A stretch of DNA of 64,000 nt. It comes from Epiperipatus broadwayi (taxonomy: Eukaryota > Onychophora > Udeonychophora > Euonychophora > Peripatidae). The position numbers were made by a program, and so were the translations under genes. The stretch is taken from assembly GCA_028023455.1 (NCBI GenBank), contig JAQFVV010006718.1, forward strand, positions 248,001 to 312,000, in the 5' to 3' direction. Of this stretch, positions 37,641 to 48,487 are shown piece by piece; within the stretch, counting starts at the first letter, position 1, and every line of letters starts with the position of its first letter. The notes beneath the pieces were generated by a model. The model ran no database searches. It had not been told where the DNA came from and saw only the letters and a program-made list of their open reading frames with translations.

Positions 37641-38122
37641 TAAAATAATTTTAAAATTATACGTTTTCAAAGATAATTCAATAATTGTGTTAATATAATT
37701 TCTCTGTCCAAACAAAAAATTAAGAAAACTGAGCCTTCTTGTTTCGATAAATTTAAAAATTTATCATTATGCAGATATTGCCTACATAAATGGTTTAGTC
37801 TCACTCTTCATAGTGAATCTTTTGTTAAAGTCTTTGCATAAGCTTGTCTCTTTTTTGCTGGCACATTACTGTTTTCCAAAACTTTTTTTTGCTAATCTTT
37901 CTATAGATGACTGTTTACTAAAACATTGTTTCTGTTGGAAGTCTTCATAATGATTCGACATTTTTTTGATAATTCAAATAGTTACTCTAATGTTATTCTT
38001 TATCTTTTATCCAGAAATTTAATACTTTTTCGATTCTCATGAAATTCTTATATTTTTTATCAATGTATCCCTCGTTTCATCTCCACCATATTGCAACCAT
38101 ACGTTCAGTGCAGTAACTCAAA
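37641..38122. other. Non-genic stretch with broken minus-strand frames
   Basis: Minus-strand reading gives fragments such as KKRQAYAKTLTKDS separated by stops. They could be a continuation of whatever produced the 38123-38458 frame, but there is no recognisable family. Confidence 0.25.
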
Positions 38123-38458
38123 TCACATTGACACACTGTGGGTGCATTTTGCAAACAATGTTTGCTTATCAGATGAGGTAGAAGCATCAAGCACCTGAAT
38201 CTCCATGCTTTGTTGACAGCTCGTTACCATATAGGACTGATTTCTATTCACTTTTAACGTCTTATGGAAGGGTGAACTTAAAAGCTTCACCTTATATATT
38301 ATAAGTGTAAATTTATCTGTTTTAGGATCACAAAGAATATTTGCATGAATTTCTTTATTTTTCAAATTGATAATCACTCTATTAAATATCTGCCCAATTT
38401 TAGTATAGACCTTTTTTGTCAGTTTTTCTTGGATTTGGAAGAATATTTTTGGAGCCAT
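38123..38458 (-). CDS. Unrecognised 111-codon open reading frame
   Basis: The frame starts MAPKIFFQIQEKLTKKVYTK and ends KCTHSVSM. Its composition is more protein-like than most frames in this AT-rich DNA, with balanced Lys/Ile/Ser use and several Cys. It predicts a soluble mixed alpha/beta protein without signal peptide or membrane segment. No splice context or promoter is evident, and a decayed coding-like stretch follows downstream. It could be a fragment of a transposon, a processed pseudogene or a small real gene; I do not recognise it. Confidence 0.3.
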   Translation of the reverse strand: MAPKIFFQIQEKLTKKVYTKIGQIFNRVIINLKNKEIHANILCDPKTDKFTLIIYKVKLLSSPFHKTLKVNRNQSYMVTSCQQSMEIQVLDASTSSDKQTLFAKCTHSVSM

Positions 38459-39104
38459 ATTAAATAAAATTTTAATTCGTTAAAACTAACGTAATTAATG
38501 CAAATGATTGCTCAGCAGCTTGATTGGCTAAATTGTGAAATCCAAAAATGTTTTCTACCATATAGGCAATTAAATAAACGTGAAATTTATTAATTTCTAA
38601 TTTTTATTATTTAATATTTTTTAATCCAAAATTATCGAGGAAGCTGATAAAGCAATCATAATTGTATTATCTTTAATAGGAACAGACTTGGAAACATATT
38701 TATTAACTGTGACTATTGTTTTTTGCTGGTGTTGTTGCTGAGACTGCTCAGAGACATATAATTAAATATTAAAATACCCCATTTATTGAAAAAAAAAGTT
38801 TATTTTAAAGTTTAATTTAAAATCTAATAGATGAATATAGTGAAACCATGGTGTGCACCAAGATACATTATTTCAATTATATACTAGCCCAAATTAAATG
38901 TAAATGAGCAAAAAAAAAATAAAAAACATTAAAATTGATAAATTTAATAAATATTACAATATGAGAGTAGCCATTTTTTCTTTCAGGATGCTATTTGTGA
39001 TCACATTTATTAATATTTTTGGAGGTACATTGAAAGCATATACATTTTATTCTTAATTTTTTTTTTATCCTTTTGAAATTTTGATGTGGTGCAGTATTTC
39101 ACGT

Positions 39105-39230
39105 AATAAAATGATTTTTAAATCTAAAACTAGAAGTTTAAGAAATAGACTTAACCTTTCTCCACATAATAAAATGATTTTTAAATCTAAAACTAGAAGT
39201 TTAAGAAATAGACTTAACCTTTCTCCACAT
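39105..39230. repeat. Exact 63-bp tandem duplication
   Basis: Two identical 63-bp units (39105-39167 and 39168-39230), starting AATAAAATGATTTTTAAATC and ending CTTTCTCCACAT. They lie within an open frame (39081-39278) and keep it in frame (21 codons), but the frame resembles no known protein. The flanks 38459-39080 and 39279-40435 hold nothing recognisable. Confidence 0.95.
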
Positions 39231-40867
39231 GGCCAGGATTTAATTTTTCTCCCTAATAGAACATTTTGTATGCTTTGATTTTAATATTAAATTAAATTAT
39301 TCTATGTCAGAATTCAATAAATTGAATATTGATTTAGTAGTAATATACATTTGCAGATGAAAAAAATTCATATTTAAACTTTTCAGATGTTGAAAAAGTG
39401 AAATTACAAATATAAACAAAAGGTATCTTAATAATTGAACAGTTGGCAGAGCAGATTAACTTTAAAAAATGAATGAAATCTTTTTTACTTAAAATTTGTA
39501 TTCAAAATGTGGACCAATAAATGCCCATCTCTGATAAATCTATCAATTTCTGCTTTAAAATAAAATTGTTTTTAATTTTTATAATATCTTAAATTGTTTT
39601 AATATGATGTCTGAAGTGACAATAGATATAATTTTCATAAGATGGGTGATCAAAATACCATGATTTTTTTAATGTTATGCTAAAAATTACTATCTTTTAT
39701 TTTTTTTAATGAAATATATGCATATAAAATAAGAGTGTAAAAAGATACACTTACTGATTTCCATAATTATTATACAAATACTGTGTAAAAATAATTATAA
39801 ATTTTGCAAAAAAAAAATGTTTTTAATTATTCCAAAAAACTTTCTAGGAGAGAAAGCATGGACGCTGAATACAAAGGAATAAATCCATCAAACAGAAAAA
39901 AAAAGCTGGATTAAAACTTTGCTAATATTCAATTATACTGGTCTCCTAATTCTTTTTTTAAAATTATAAAATTGATATTTTAAAACTGTGGAAATTTACA
40001 AATTTTATAAAATAGGGAAATATGTCAGTAACTGTCCATATAAACACACTTTGAAAAAAATACGATTACCACATTTTTTCAGGATTTCTCTGACCAAATG
40101 TCTCCGGACTAATGTTTTGTATAATTAAAACATCAAAACAACTAGAAAAACTGTAAGCTTCTGACAAGGAAATTGCTATGTTTTCATAAGCAGGAAAAGT
40201 TATTGAAGAAAAAGGATATCATTCAGAAGGTGTTTACTTACAATATAAATCTGACATTCCACTACTAATTTTATTTAAAAATAAAGATCTGATACAGTAA
40301 GTTTTTTATTATTTATATATTTTGACTGAATATGAATAAGTGAAAATAATAAATATATATACAAATTTGTTCTCCCAATTTAGTATTAATAACTTTTTTT
40401 TAATTACACTTTAATCTTAATTTATATCTATATATTGTACCGAGATATATCAGGAAGGAGTGTGCTTTCTTCGGAGGTACACATAATTTTAAAAAAACTA
40501 TATAAATTGATAAACGATTTGTGTAAATATTAATAAAAATAAAAGATCTCTAGGGTAAAATAAGAATAAAGATTTTTTTTCTCATAGACAGGTTATCGTT
40601 AAAAGCATAAAATAAATAGTTTTATAATATATAATTTTGAATCGTATTTAAATAAAACCTAAAGAATTAAAAATTGATTTAACTAAATTTGATTTAATTG
40701 AAATTTGATTTGAGATTGCTTTAAAAAAAAAAAAAAAAGCAAGGTGGAATTCGTTTTGTCTTATAATCATAATAAAAAAAGAAAAAATATATGTAATTAA
40801 AGGAATGTAGTGAACAATGGGAGCTAATGACAAACATAAGAAATTTCCATTAAACGGCTAATTAGTG

Positions 40868-40962
40868 AAAATAACTTTAACAAAGAAATTGAAAATAACT
40901 TTAACAAAGAAATTGAAATAACTATAACAAAGAAAGTGAAATAAAGAAATTGAAATAACTCT
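40868..40962. repeat. Short tandem repeat within LTR A
   Basis: Three to four imperfect ~24-bp units of the form AATAACTTTAACAAAGAAATTGAA. Confidence 0.85.
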
Positions 40963-41581
40963 CGCAGAGAGTACAAAGAAATTAAATGACCAATGCAAAC
41001 ACCAGAAAGTCAGCACGGAGCATAACTGAAACACCAGAGGATTAGTTACGTATTGTAGATTGAATCCGCAAGATAAGGACCGTAAAATATAAAAAGGGCG
41101 AATTTTCTATTGTATGAGTTCAATTCAGTTCAATTCATTCATTCGTTAATAAAAATTATTTTATAGATCGAGAGCATTAAATATTAATATACGTCTGAAG
41201 TTAAACATAATGCTGCACTGTTAAACCTATCATGTGAACAGCCGGCCGAATCCTTCCTGCAATACCAACAGCAAACAGTTCCAATGTCGATCATGGTCGC
41301 ATAAAACAAGAAGGAGACGGAGTGTCCACATGGAGCCCGCAGGATCCCAAAGACATCGGGAAAAGGATTGCAAAGAGTTAGGCTAACTGACCGAATGAAA
41401 CACTATCAGAAGCAACGCTCAGAACCGTGCATAAGGGAGAAAGTTAGGTAATGTTTATTTCAATTTCTAATTCACTAATTAAAAAGCCGTAATAATAATA
41501 AATGGAATAATAAACTCTGAACTTTATGATACGAACAGTAATTAGTAGTTGTCTTTAGCTCCATTACCCAGAGACTTTAGT

Positions 41582-41780
41582 GTGATTTCAAATATAAGTG
41601 TATGCGTATAATTATTTTCTAAATGTATGTATGATATGAGATTTTATTGTGTTTTCAACTATAGGTGTGCGTATAATATTTTCTAAATGTATTTATAATA
41701 TGAGATTTTATTGTGATTTCAACTATAAGTGTGCATATAATTAATTTCTAAATGTATTTATAATATGAAATGTTGATTGT
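41582..41780. repeat. Three ~65-bp tandem units within LTR A
   Basis: Each unit starts GTGATTTCAACTATAAGTGT (with variants), contains TTTCTAAATGTATTTATAAT and ends ATGAGATTTTATT. Such internal repeats are common in the U3 or R parts of long LTRs. Confidence 0.85.
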
Positions 41781-42341
41781 ATTAAATATTATCTGAATTT
41801 AAACGAAAAGTGTAATTAATTATATTATAAGACCAAACGAAGTGTAATAGCGTCAAGGGAGATTTCATGGTTTAGTGATTACCTAAATTAGATTTAAATT
41901 AAATAATTAAATAAAGGAAAAAGAGAAAGTGAGAAAATTAGCGCAGAGAAAGATTCATAAATTGATTTTTTAGGTAGGCGGATTATATTTGATTGATTGT
42001 TGTAGCTGAGCTAGCGGGAGCGGGTACTAGATCGTATTGGTCAAGAAGACTTGTCGACAAAGGTCGGCTGGCGCCCATTGGATTTTTTCCTTTAAATAAA
42101 TAAAAAGTTTGATTGGCTAATATGTAGTCTAGTAAACGAGTATAAATGTTATTGGCAAATGTTTTCCAATGATATTGATTACTCTACCCGAGGTACTGAC
42201 AGCCCCGTGATAGGATTTTGTGTAAGAGGGAGGTACAAAGTTCTGATCGAGTCGTTATTATAAAATTTAAACATTTTTATTGATTTTATATAAATGATGT
42301 TTTTATAAATTTACGAGACGACGGTAAAAGGGCTAGGTATA

Positions 42342-43538
42342 ATATATATACTACATGTGTAAAAAGTGTCTGATATATATATATATAGTATAATACAGTA
42401 CAGTAAATAATAGTTATTGTATTATCAAAGCTTATCAACAAAACATGAGGTATTATAATACAACATATGCAAAAGTGACTTGGAACAAAATGAAGAATAT
42501 ATCATAGCTCCACTGATTTTTATTAACTGACAAAAACTACAATATCAATCATTGTAAGCAAACTGTTAATAATGTTTCATGAAATCTCTTATTTTAATTG
42601 AATAACTACTGAGCAATTATAGTTTCAATAATTATATTAAAAAACACATCAAACTAAACATTATAGAAGACACTGTCAAGAAAGACTTAAACGTGCAGCT
42701 TATTCATTAATCATTTTAGGCATAGTCACCAAATAATTTACAACAACTTAACCTTAATGTTAGAAACACTTCTGCTTCATAATTATATTAATCCAAAAAA
42801 GAATTCACTTAAAAGAACTGATCTAGTAGTTAAAGCAATTTCAACATTGACTAACTGAAAATTATTTGAATCCTTATTGTGGAATTAATAATAGCATTGT
42901 CTTTATTATTTTAAATGTATTCCAAATCCAATGCTAGTTTTAACTCATTTGTGATGCCCAAAATATAGACAGTAATATTCATAAACTAAAATAATGCCAG
43001 TATATAAGAATCTTGCTCTAAATAAATAAATAAATAATCTTACAAACGCAATGAAATGCGATGTTTAAAGTTTTTTTTAATATTGAATAAAATTCCCAAA
43101 AAAAGTTCTTCATAAACAAAAAAAGTATAGTTAAAAGCAAGAAAAAAAATCCATTCTCATGATCGCAAAATATTTCTTATTAATCAGCCTCCCTTGCTTG
43201 ATATTCACTCACATTGGGCATATAAACCAGATCAAATAACTTTATGAACTCTTGTAATGTTAATTGACTATTTATTAGTCTGCATTACAGTGACATGTTT
43301 ATTTCATATTTAAAGAGGTTTATTTAAACTTCAATGTATCAATATTTCATACTCTGTAGTCAAATTGCAAGCTTTAAGTGTCCATATATATTCAATGGAC
43401 CATTAGTAAGAATGGATTTCCATTCTTGCTATTAAAAGGTGTGAAGGTTGCTTTGACAGCAGTGAGTTATATTGATTACTATATTTTACTGTGAATGTTT
43501 AGGTGGTTAATGTTGGAACTCAATTATATATATATATA
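42342..43538. other. AT-rich stretch without recognisable features
   Basis: No gene, RNA or element supported. It ends in a TA tract at 43525-43540 that abuts the hammerhead palindrome. Confidence 0.5.
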
Positions 43539-43637
43539 TATGTTCAACAGATGGCGTTTTACCAAAACCACCAAACAAGTGTAAAATTTGTTTACATAAA
43601 CGAAAAAAGAGTCAGAATTAACTACCTCTTTCATTTG

Positions 43638-43694
43638 CTCACCCCCAGATCAGCTGATTTCAAGCTGGTTTGCTCTCATCAGTGAGGGATAGAG
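43638..43694 (-). ncRNA. Type I-like hammerhead ribozyme, left arm (inverted twin)
   Basis: Reverse complement of 44081-44137 with no difference in core or stems that I can see. The core CTGATGA reads on the minus strand as TCATCAG at 43676-43682 on the plus strand. The predicted cleavage site mirrors the right copy, at about 43648. A transcript through both copies would contain one sense and one antisense ribozyme able to fold into the long hairpin instead. Confidence 0.85.
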
Positions 43695-44080
43695 TATAGA
43701 AACTAGATCTAAACACTGACTCTCAAGTGTTTATGCAAAACGTTTCTATCAGTTTGCAAGCATGAATTTTTCAGACCGGTAAAGTCTTCAAATTCAGCCT
43801 AGCAAGCCAGATATTTATATGGGTCTGATCTCAGTTCAAGTTATGTGAATAACTTGTTTTTGTTTTTTCATAAATGTACCTTTAAAGTTTTCTTGCAATG
43901 ATATATATTGCAGAGACTTTGATTATGTGGTGATACTGAACTGAGATCAGACCCATATAAATATCTGGCTTGCTAGACTGAGTTTGAAGACTTTACTGGT
44001 CTGAAAAATTCACGCTTGCAAACTGACAGAAACGTTTTGCATAAACATTTGAGAGTCAATGTTTAGATCTAGTTTCTATA

Positions 44081-44137
44081 CTCTATCCCTCACTGATGAG
44101 AGCAAACCAGCTTGAAATCAGCTGATCTGGGGGTGAG
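44081..44137 (+). ncRNA. Type I-like hammerhead ribozyme, right arm
   Basis: All elements are present in order. Stem I 5' strand is CTC...CCCTCA (44081-44092). The core CTGATGA is at 44093-44099. Stem II is GAGC/GCTT with loop AAACCA. GAAA lies at 44114-44117. Stem III is ATC/GAT with tetraloop AGCT (using the last A of GAAA). The cleavage site would be after ATC at 44127. Stem I 3' strand is TGGGGG (44128-44133), pairing with CCCTCA (one G-U), plus an outer GAG pairing with CTC across an internal loop. The very short self-complementary stem III is typical of PLE and retrozyme hammerheads, which can act as dimers. Confidence 0.85.
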
Positions 44138-44452
44138 CAAATGAAAGAGGTAGTTAATTCTGACTCTTTTTTCGTTTATGTAAACAAATTTTACACTTGT
44201 TTGGTGGTTTTGGTAAAACGCCATCTGTTGAACATAAATAACAAGTGATAGCAAGTTACGTGAATAACTTGTTTTTTTTTTCATATATATATATATATAA
44301 GTACCAAACTCTCCATACGTAGTGCCACCAAGTGCAAACCTTTGTAATCAATGGATGTAAGAGAGTTTGTGCATAAAATCCCTATCTAGTGCCTACTTAT
44401 CCCCAGACTGGTTTCTAGCTTGTGACTTTCATAGGCTTTGTGTTAAACCATG

Positions 44453-44788
44453 TATTATTTTTGATTACTTTTCAACATTTCTGACAAAGTAGCATCAACC
44501 ATTGTCAAGGTTAAGTCTTTAAAGAAAAAAACGTTAGATTTTAAATAGTAATGAGATTCAGTGGGAGTTAAAGACTGAGATTGAGAGTGAAGTAGTTGAG
44601 CTTTTAAATTATGTGAATTAACAAAAAAAAATTACTTTGAATGCTGAACTACTTCATTTTCAATCTCAGTCTTTGCCTCACACTGAATCTCATTACTATT
44701 TAACATCTAATGGTATTTTCAAGACTCATTGACAATGGCAGATGCTATCTTCAGAACATTGGGAAATAATCAAAAATAATGTGGTTTA
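44453..44788. repeat. Older imperfect palindrome
   Basis: Arms of about 150 bp: 44453-44601 contains GATTACTTTTCAACATTTCTGA and GTAATGAGATTCAGTGGGAG, answered by 44643-44788 with CTCACACTGAATCTCATTAC and CAGAACATTGGGAAATAATC. Several mismatches make it older than the 43.5-kb palindrome. It lacks a hammerhead core. 44789-45170 holds nothing else apart from CA/TA-rich DNA. Confidence 0.75.
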
Positions 44789-45170
44789 ACCCAATATCTA
44801 CTTTATTTACATTATATAATCGTGGAAACATTAAATATAAAATATATGAAGAGAAATAATCCTTAACAATGATCATATAATATCGTTGTAACATTTTAGG
44901 AAAGTTGAAATAAAAAAGTGTTCATATAATTAAAAAAGAACGTAAGATATGAAAAGACGAAGTGTGTTAAGGAATTTGTTTTTTAATTTAATTTTTAAAT
45001 ATATATTAGAGCATATGTATAAAGAACAATAAAATGTTTATTATTGATTTTGTGAAATAATATAAATTAAATTATTGATAAGTTAGATTTTAAACACTTC
45101 AGTGAAAATTAATACACTGTACAGGCTTACACCTGCACACACCCACACAGCACACACACACATATATAAA

Positions 45171-45390
45171 AGGGATTCGAGCTCAGACCTTCATATGACC
45201 CTCAACTCTCCATGCTATCTTATATTTCTAACCCACCTGATCACGCATATTTTGAAAAGAAAAATAATCACCAATGACGTATTTCGTGCTAAACCAGCAC
45301 TCATCAGTTGGTCCAGATTACCATCTCCACACATATATACAATCAGTGCTCAGATTTATATTAAGATAGCCAATCTTCATACTTTAATGA
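45171..45390 (-). mobile_element. Retrozyme-like repeat, single truncated copy R1
   Basis: Matches the first ~220 bp of the ~465-bp repeat unit seen at 47.9 kb (GCTCAGACCTTCATATGACCC, later TTAAGATAGCCAATCTTCATAC). Contains a hammerhead with the best-preserved stem II of the family. No protein-coding content. Confidence 0.75.
45266..45319 (-). ncRNA. Hammerhead ribozyme of repeat R1
   Basis: On the minus strand: stem I AATC-TGG-ACCAA, core CTGATGA (plus-strand TCATCAG, 45301-45307), a perfect 5-bp stem II GTGCT/AGCAC with loop GGTTT, GAAA (45282-45285), then TACGTCA and TTGGT-GATT closing stem I (ACCAA/TTGGT plus AATC/GATT around a TGG bulge). The G-C pair next to the core is retained here and lost in other copies. 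The stem III/cleavage segment has lost a base, so this copy may not cut. Confidence 0.7.
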
Positions 45391-45652
45391 CTTCAGTGAA
45401 ATTAAAAATGATTTTTTTAAAATCTGGAAAAAAAAGTCGGCCCAATAAAGCTAAATCATTGTCGTTGATTCTTCCAAGTTCATTTTTAAATGTGCCAATT
45501 GCTGAAGAGAAAAAGATATTTACCACATGTCATTATAATTTGCAAATTATATTCTTAAAAGAAAAAATAATTATAAAAGAAAATGATGGGTAGCCATGCG
45601 TAGTCTTGGTCATCTTAAAAAGAACCAGGGATTAAAAATATATTTTTACGGT

Positions 45653-47235
45653 CAAGGGCAAGAGTTCTCAAATTGGTCAATATCACCCCATCCCCCTTGG
45701 ATCAATTTGAACTTTCTAAAGGTAGTTAATAAAAAAAATTTGGGGATTCACAACAGTAAATATATACCCTCTTTACGACTTTTGTTTATTTGTTTCTTCA
45801 AAATATGATTAAGGACATCATACAACACATTACTGCTCATTGTGATGTCAAGTGAGCTGCATACCATAGGGAAAAACTCATTCTACGGGCCATTGCAGAG
45901 GTGCTGAACACTGTACTACACAAACCTGCACTAGATATTATAAAAAGAATTCCTCTGAGCAATAAGACAGTTCAAAAATGTATCACCGAAATGAATCACA
46001 GTGTGGAAAACTGTTTATGTAATCATTTGCAAAGAACTTTTCCCTTCAATTGGCCAACTCAACATTACCCAGTAATGAAACGTTGTTGCTGGTGAATCTT
46101 TGCTTTATAATCAAGGTAGAAAGTGCAGGAAGAATTGCTTTTTTGCTGGAACTTTAGATACTGACACGAAAGGTGAATTGATTCTTTAATTTAATGAAAC
46201 TTATTTTTCAGGGGAAAAAGTGATTCCATTGACAAGTATAATATCTGTGGCGATAGATGAAGCACCTGCTATGGTTGGTTGTTATTGCGATTTCATAGGT
46301 TATCCGAAACAACATGTACTTGAAGTGCTCACAGTTCACTGCATAATCCATAGGCAACATTTAGTAGATAAGAATCTTAATGACAAATTGCATCAATCAC
46401 TTCCAGTTTTTTAAAACAGCTGTAAACAAAACTCAAAGTAATGCTTTGAACATTAAATTGTTTGATTGGTCGATTATGCGAGGAAAATGATGAAGGTTTC
46501 TATTGATTGATTCTTTATACCACAGTCTGCTTGCTTTCAAAAAATGTTTATATTTGGAACGATTTTTTATACTTTTTCCAATCTGTTTTAGAGTTTTTGA
46601 AAGATGATAACTAAGACAGAAATTTTACTTAAAGTGTAAACAGATATTACTTATTTAACCAACTTATTGGCAAATATAATGATGTTAATTTACAACTTCA
46701 AGTAAACAATTTGAATCTCATGAAAACAAATTCGGTCATATCAGCTTTTATTGGCATTAAACCAAAATATTGCCAGAGCTGAGCTTTCTCTGTTTCCCCA
46801 AGTTATTTAAAATAAGTAAAATCAAAGAAGAAAACATCTTGCTGTACATCAACCACTTGGAGGCTCTTCAGTTAGATTTCAAAACTAGGTTCGAAGAAAT
46901 TCTATCATTGAAAATAATAGACTGCAGAACCAAATATAATTTTTTCAAGATGAGCTGATAACCATCAACTTGAATGAGGATCTTAAGGTACAATTCAGAC
47001 AGGATTGTCAAAAGTTTTGGCGTCAAAAAGATATTCCACTGTTGTACAAGAGTATTTGCTGGCATTTCCATTATCGTTTCTGGTAGAGAGAGTTTTGGAG
47101 TAGTTTTAAACTTGCTTCAGAACAGACATTGATTGCATATCACTGAACATGGATATTTAAGAATGCAATTCACTAATTTAAAACTAGACATAGATAAATT
47201 GTTAACAGATCACCAAGTGCATTCTTTTCATTAAA
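45653..47235 (+). pseudogene. hAT-superfamily transposase, ZBED5/SCAND3-like, heavily decayed
   Basis: Pieces in order on the plus strand: YHREKLILRAIAEVLNTVLH then KPALDIIKRIPLSNKTVQ (45860-46000), VIPLTSIISVAIDEAPAMVG (around 46220), VLEVLTVHCIIHRQHLV (46320-46370), then after many breaks LNLLQNRH and HGYLRMQFTNLKLDIDKLL near 47110-47220. This order matches the domesticated-like hAT transposases of the ZBED5/SCAND3 group, including the C-terminal dimerisation region. At least eight frameshifts or stops. The 5' edge at about 45653 (AAGAGTTCTCAAATTGG) resembles hAT terminal repeats, but no matching right end is visible. Confidence 0.8.
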
Positions 47236-47264
47236 TGCAATTTTCCAAGCTAATTTATTTGGTA

Positions 47265-47854
47265 CTAGCTGTACCTGGCCACACGTTGCCATGGCCCAGT
47301 ATAGTTAAATGGAAAAGAAAGAAAAGAGAATGCTACATTTCTAATATGTTTAATTTCACAATGCTTGTGGGTATATTTTTTTGTGATTCCATTGTGTGTA
47401 GTTATAGAGATTGTCTGATTTACTGACTCTAGAACATGCAACATATAATTGTCCATGTGAGAAGCAATCCGTGTCTAGATCTAAACCACACAATTCTAAA
47501 GATTGGCCCTGAGCTTTCTCCCACCCAATTATTGACACTTTACATTATTTGATCATAAATACCTTTTTGCTTAAGCGTTAGCTTAGGAATATTTGATTGC
47601 ACATACGACACTGAAAAATAAGAAATACAGTTTAAAAAATGAAAAGAAAAAACAATGAAAAAAATGAACTATACTCACGAAATTACCTGTCACAGGTGTG
47701 ACATCTATATAGTAGTAGATATATAAATAGTAGGTATATCAAAAAGTGCATATTTGAATGCAACGTTGTGTCAAAATTTCAAAGCAATAGGTGAAGAACT
47801 TTCGGAGATTTAAGCTTTTGAACAAACGAATAATTACATTTTTATTTATATAGA
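47265..47854 (-). mobile_element. 590-bp Helitron derivative with exact termini
   Basis: On the minus strand the element starts TC (47854-47853; TCTATATAAATAAAAATG) directly after a host A, and ends CTAG (47268-47265) directly before a host T. This is the A-TC...CTRR-T arrangement of Helitrons. Eight bases before CTAG is a hairpin GGCCA/TGGCC with a 10-base loop. Helitrons replicate by rolling circle and make no target duplication. The interior keeps only the 3' end of the Rep/helicase ORF, so this is an internally deleted, non-autonomous copy. Confidence 0.92.
47269..47560 (-). pseudogene. Helitron Pif1-like helicase, C-terminal remnant
   Basis: The minus strand reads IIGWEKAQGQSLELCGLDLD then CFSHGQLYVACSRV and DNLYNYTQWNHKK. 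This is the last conserved block of Helitron helicases (K-QGQT...G-DL...FSHGQLYVA-SRV, helicase motifs V-VI). A frameshift follows before KHIRNVAFSFL. The N-terminal Rep and most helicase motifs are missing. Confidence 0.88.
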
Positions 47855-47963
47855 TTATTATTATTATATAGGGTATATGGGCACAGACTTTCACATGACC
47901 CACCACTCTCCACACTATCTCATAACACTGATACACCTGAACACATATGTTGAAAAGATAAAT

Positions 47964-48018
47964 AATCACCAATATACGTATTTCATGCTAAACCAGCAAT
48001 CATCAGTTGGTCCAGATT
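47964..48018 (-). ncRNA. Hammerhead ribozyme of repeat R2 (most complete)
   Basis: Minus strand, 55 nt: stem I AATC-TGG-ACCAA; core CTGATGA; stem II TGCT/AGCA (inside a T-T closing mismatch) with loop GGTTT; GAAA; stem III formed by the self-complementary ATACGTAT; cleavage predicted after ATA; then stem I TTGGT-GATT. Stem I has 5 + 4 pairs around a TGG bulge, a place where tertiary contacts with loop II normally form. The T-T mismatch next to the core, G-C in R1, should weaken activity. Confidence 0.8.
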
Positions 48019-48432
48019 ACCATCTCTATACATATATGCTATAAGTGCTCAGATATATATTAAGATAGCCAATCCTCATACTTTAATGGACAGGCTTCAA
48101 TCTACTCCACACTCCAACTCTTCAACCGTCCATCCAATTGAAAATCTGATGGTGCAATGCTCAAAGACCACCCTGAGGCTGAGATTCTTGTCACACCCAT
48201 GTTGACCAAAGGTCAATCTGACCCCTCATGTACAGGACATAATCCATTTAATACATATACAAGGGATGGGCAGACATCTCTACTATGTAATAACTGTAAC
48301 ACAGGCTTATATATATGTGTCTATATATGTAATATATAGGGTATATGAGCACAGACTTTCCACATGACCCACCACTCTCCACTCTCTCATAACACTGATA
48401 CACCTGAACACATATATGTTGAAAAGATAAAT

Positions 48433-48487
48433 AATCACCAATATACATATTCCATGCTAAATCAGCAATCATCAGTTGGCCAGTGTA
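48433..48487 (-). ncRNA. Degraded hammerhead of repeat R3
   Basis: Same layout as R2, with CTGATGA retained (plus strand TCATCAG, 48469-48475), but GAAA has become GGAA, stem I is altered (GGCCAA) and the stem III region reads ATATGTAT. The invariant core is broken, so it should be inactive. Confidence 0.7.

Larger units (their letters stand above)
40436..42341 (+). mobile_element. Solo LTR A of the ATAT-targeting LTR family
   Basis: Begins TGTACCGAGA with a nearby inverted partner TCGGAGGTACA, and ends ...AAAGGGCTAGGTATA next to ATAT. Promoter-like TATAAAAAGG at 41088 is 650 bp in, followed by a TTCAATTCAGTTCAATTC initiator-like run. TGGCGCC at 42069-42075 is followed by AATAAA at 42095, then the 3' end. 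The same arrangement is seen in copies B, C and E. No coding region, and no partner LTR in the window, so it is a solo LTR. Confidence 0.7.
43539..44236. mobile_element. Palindromic element with a hammerhead ribozyme in each arm
   Basis: Arms 43539-43838 and 43937-44236 are 300-bp reverse complements with few mismatches around a 98-bp spacer. Outer ends are TATGTTCAACAGATGGCG and its complement, flanked on the left by a TA tract. A complete hammerhead motif lies in both arms, pointing away from the spacer on opposite strands. No protein is encoded. A piece of the spacer (CAAGTTATGTGAATAACTTG) is repeated just right of the element at about 44252. The inverted ribozyme-bearing repeats recall PLE terminal repeats, so I read it as a non-autonomous, PLE-mobilised element. 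Confidence 0.8.

Noticed and set aside
43503-44284. Two identical ~60-codon frames on opposite strands
   Set aside because: They are the same arm of the hammerhead palindrome read on each strand, not protein genes.
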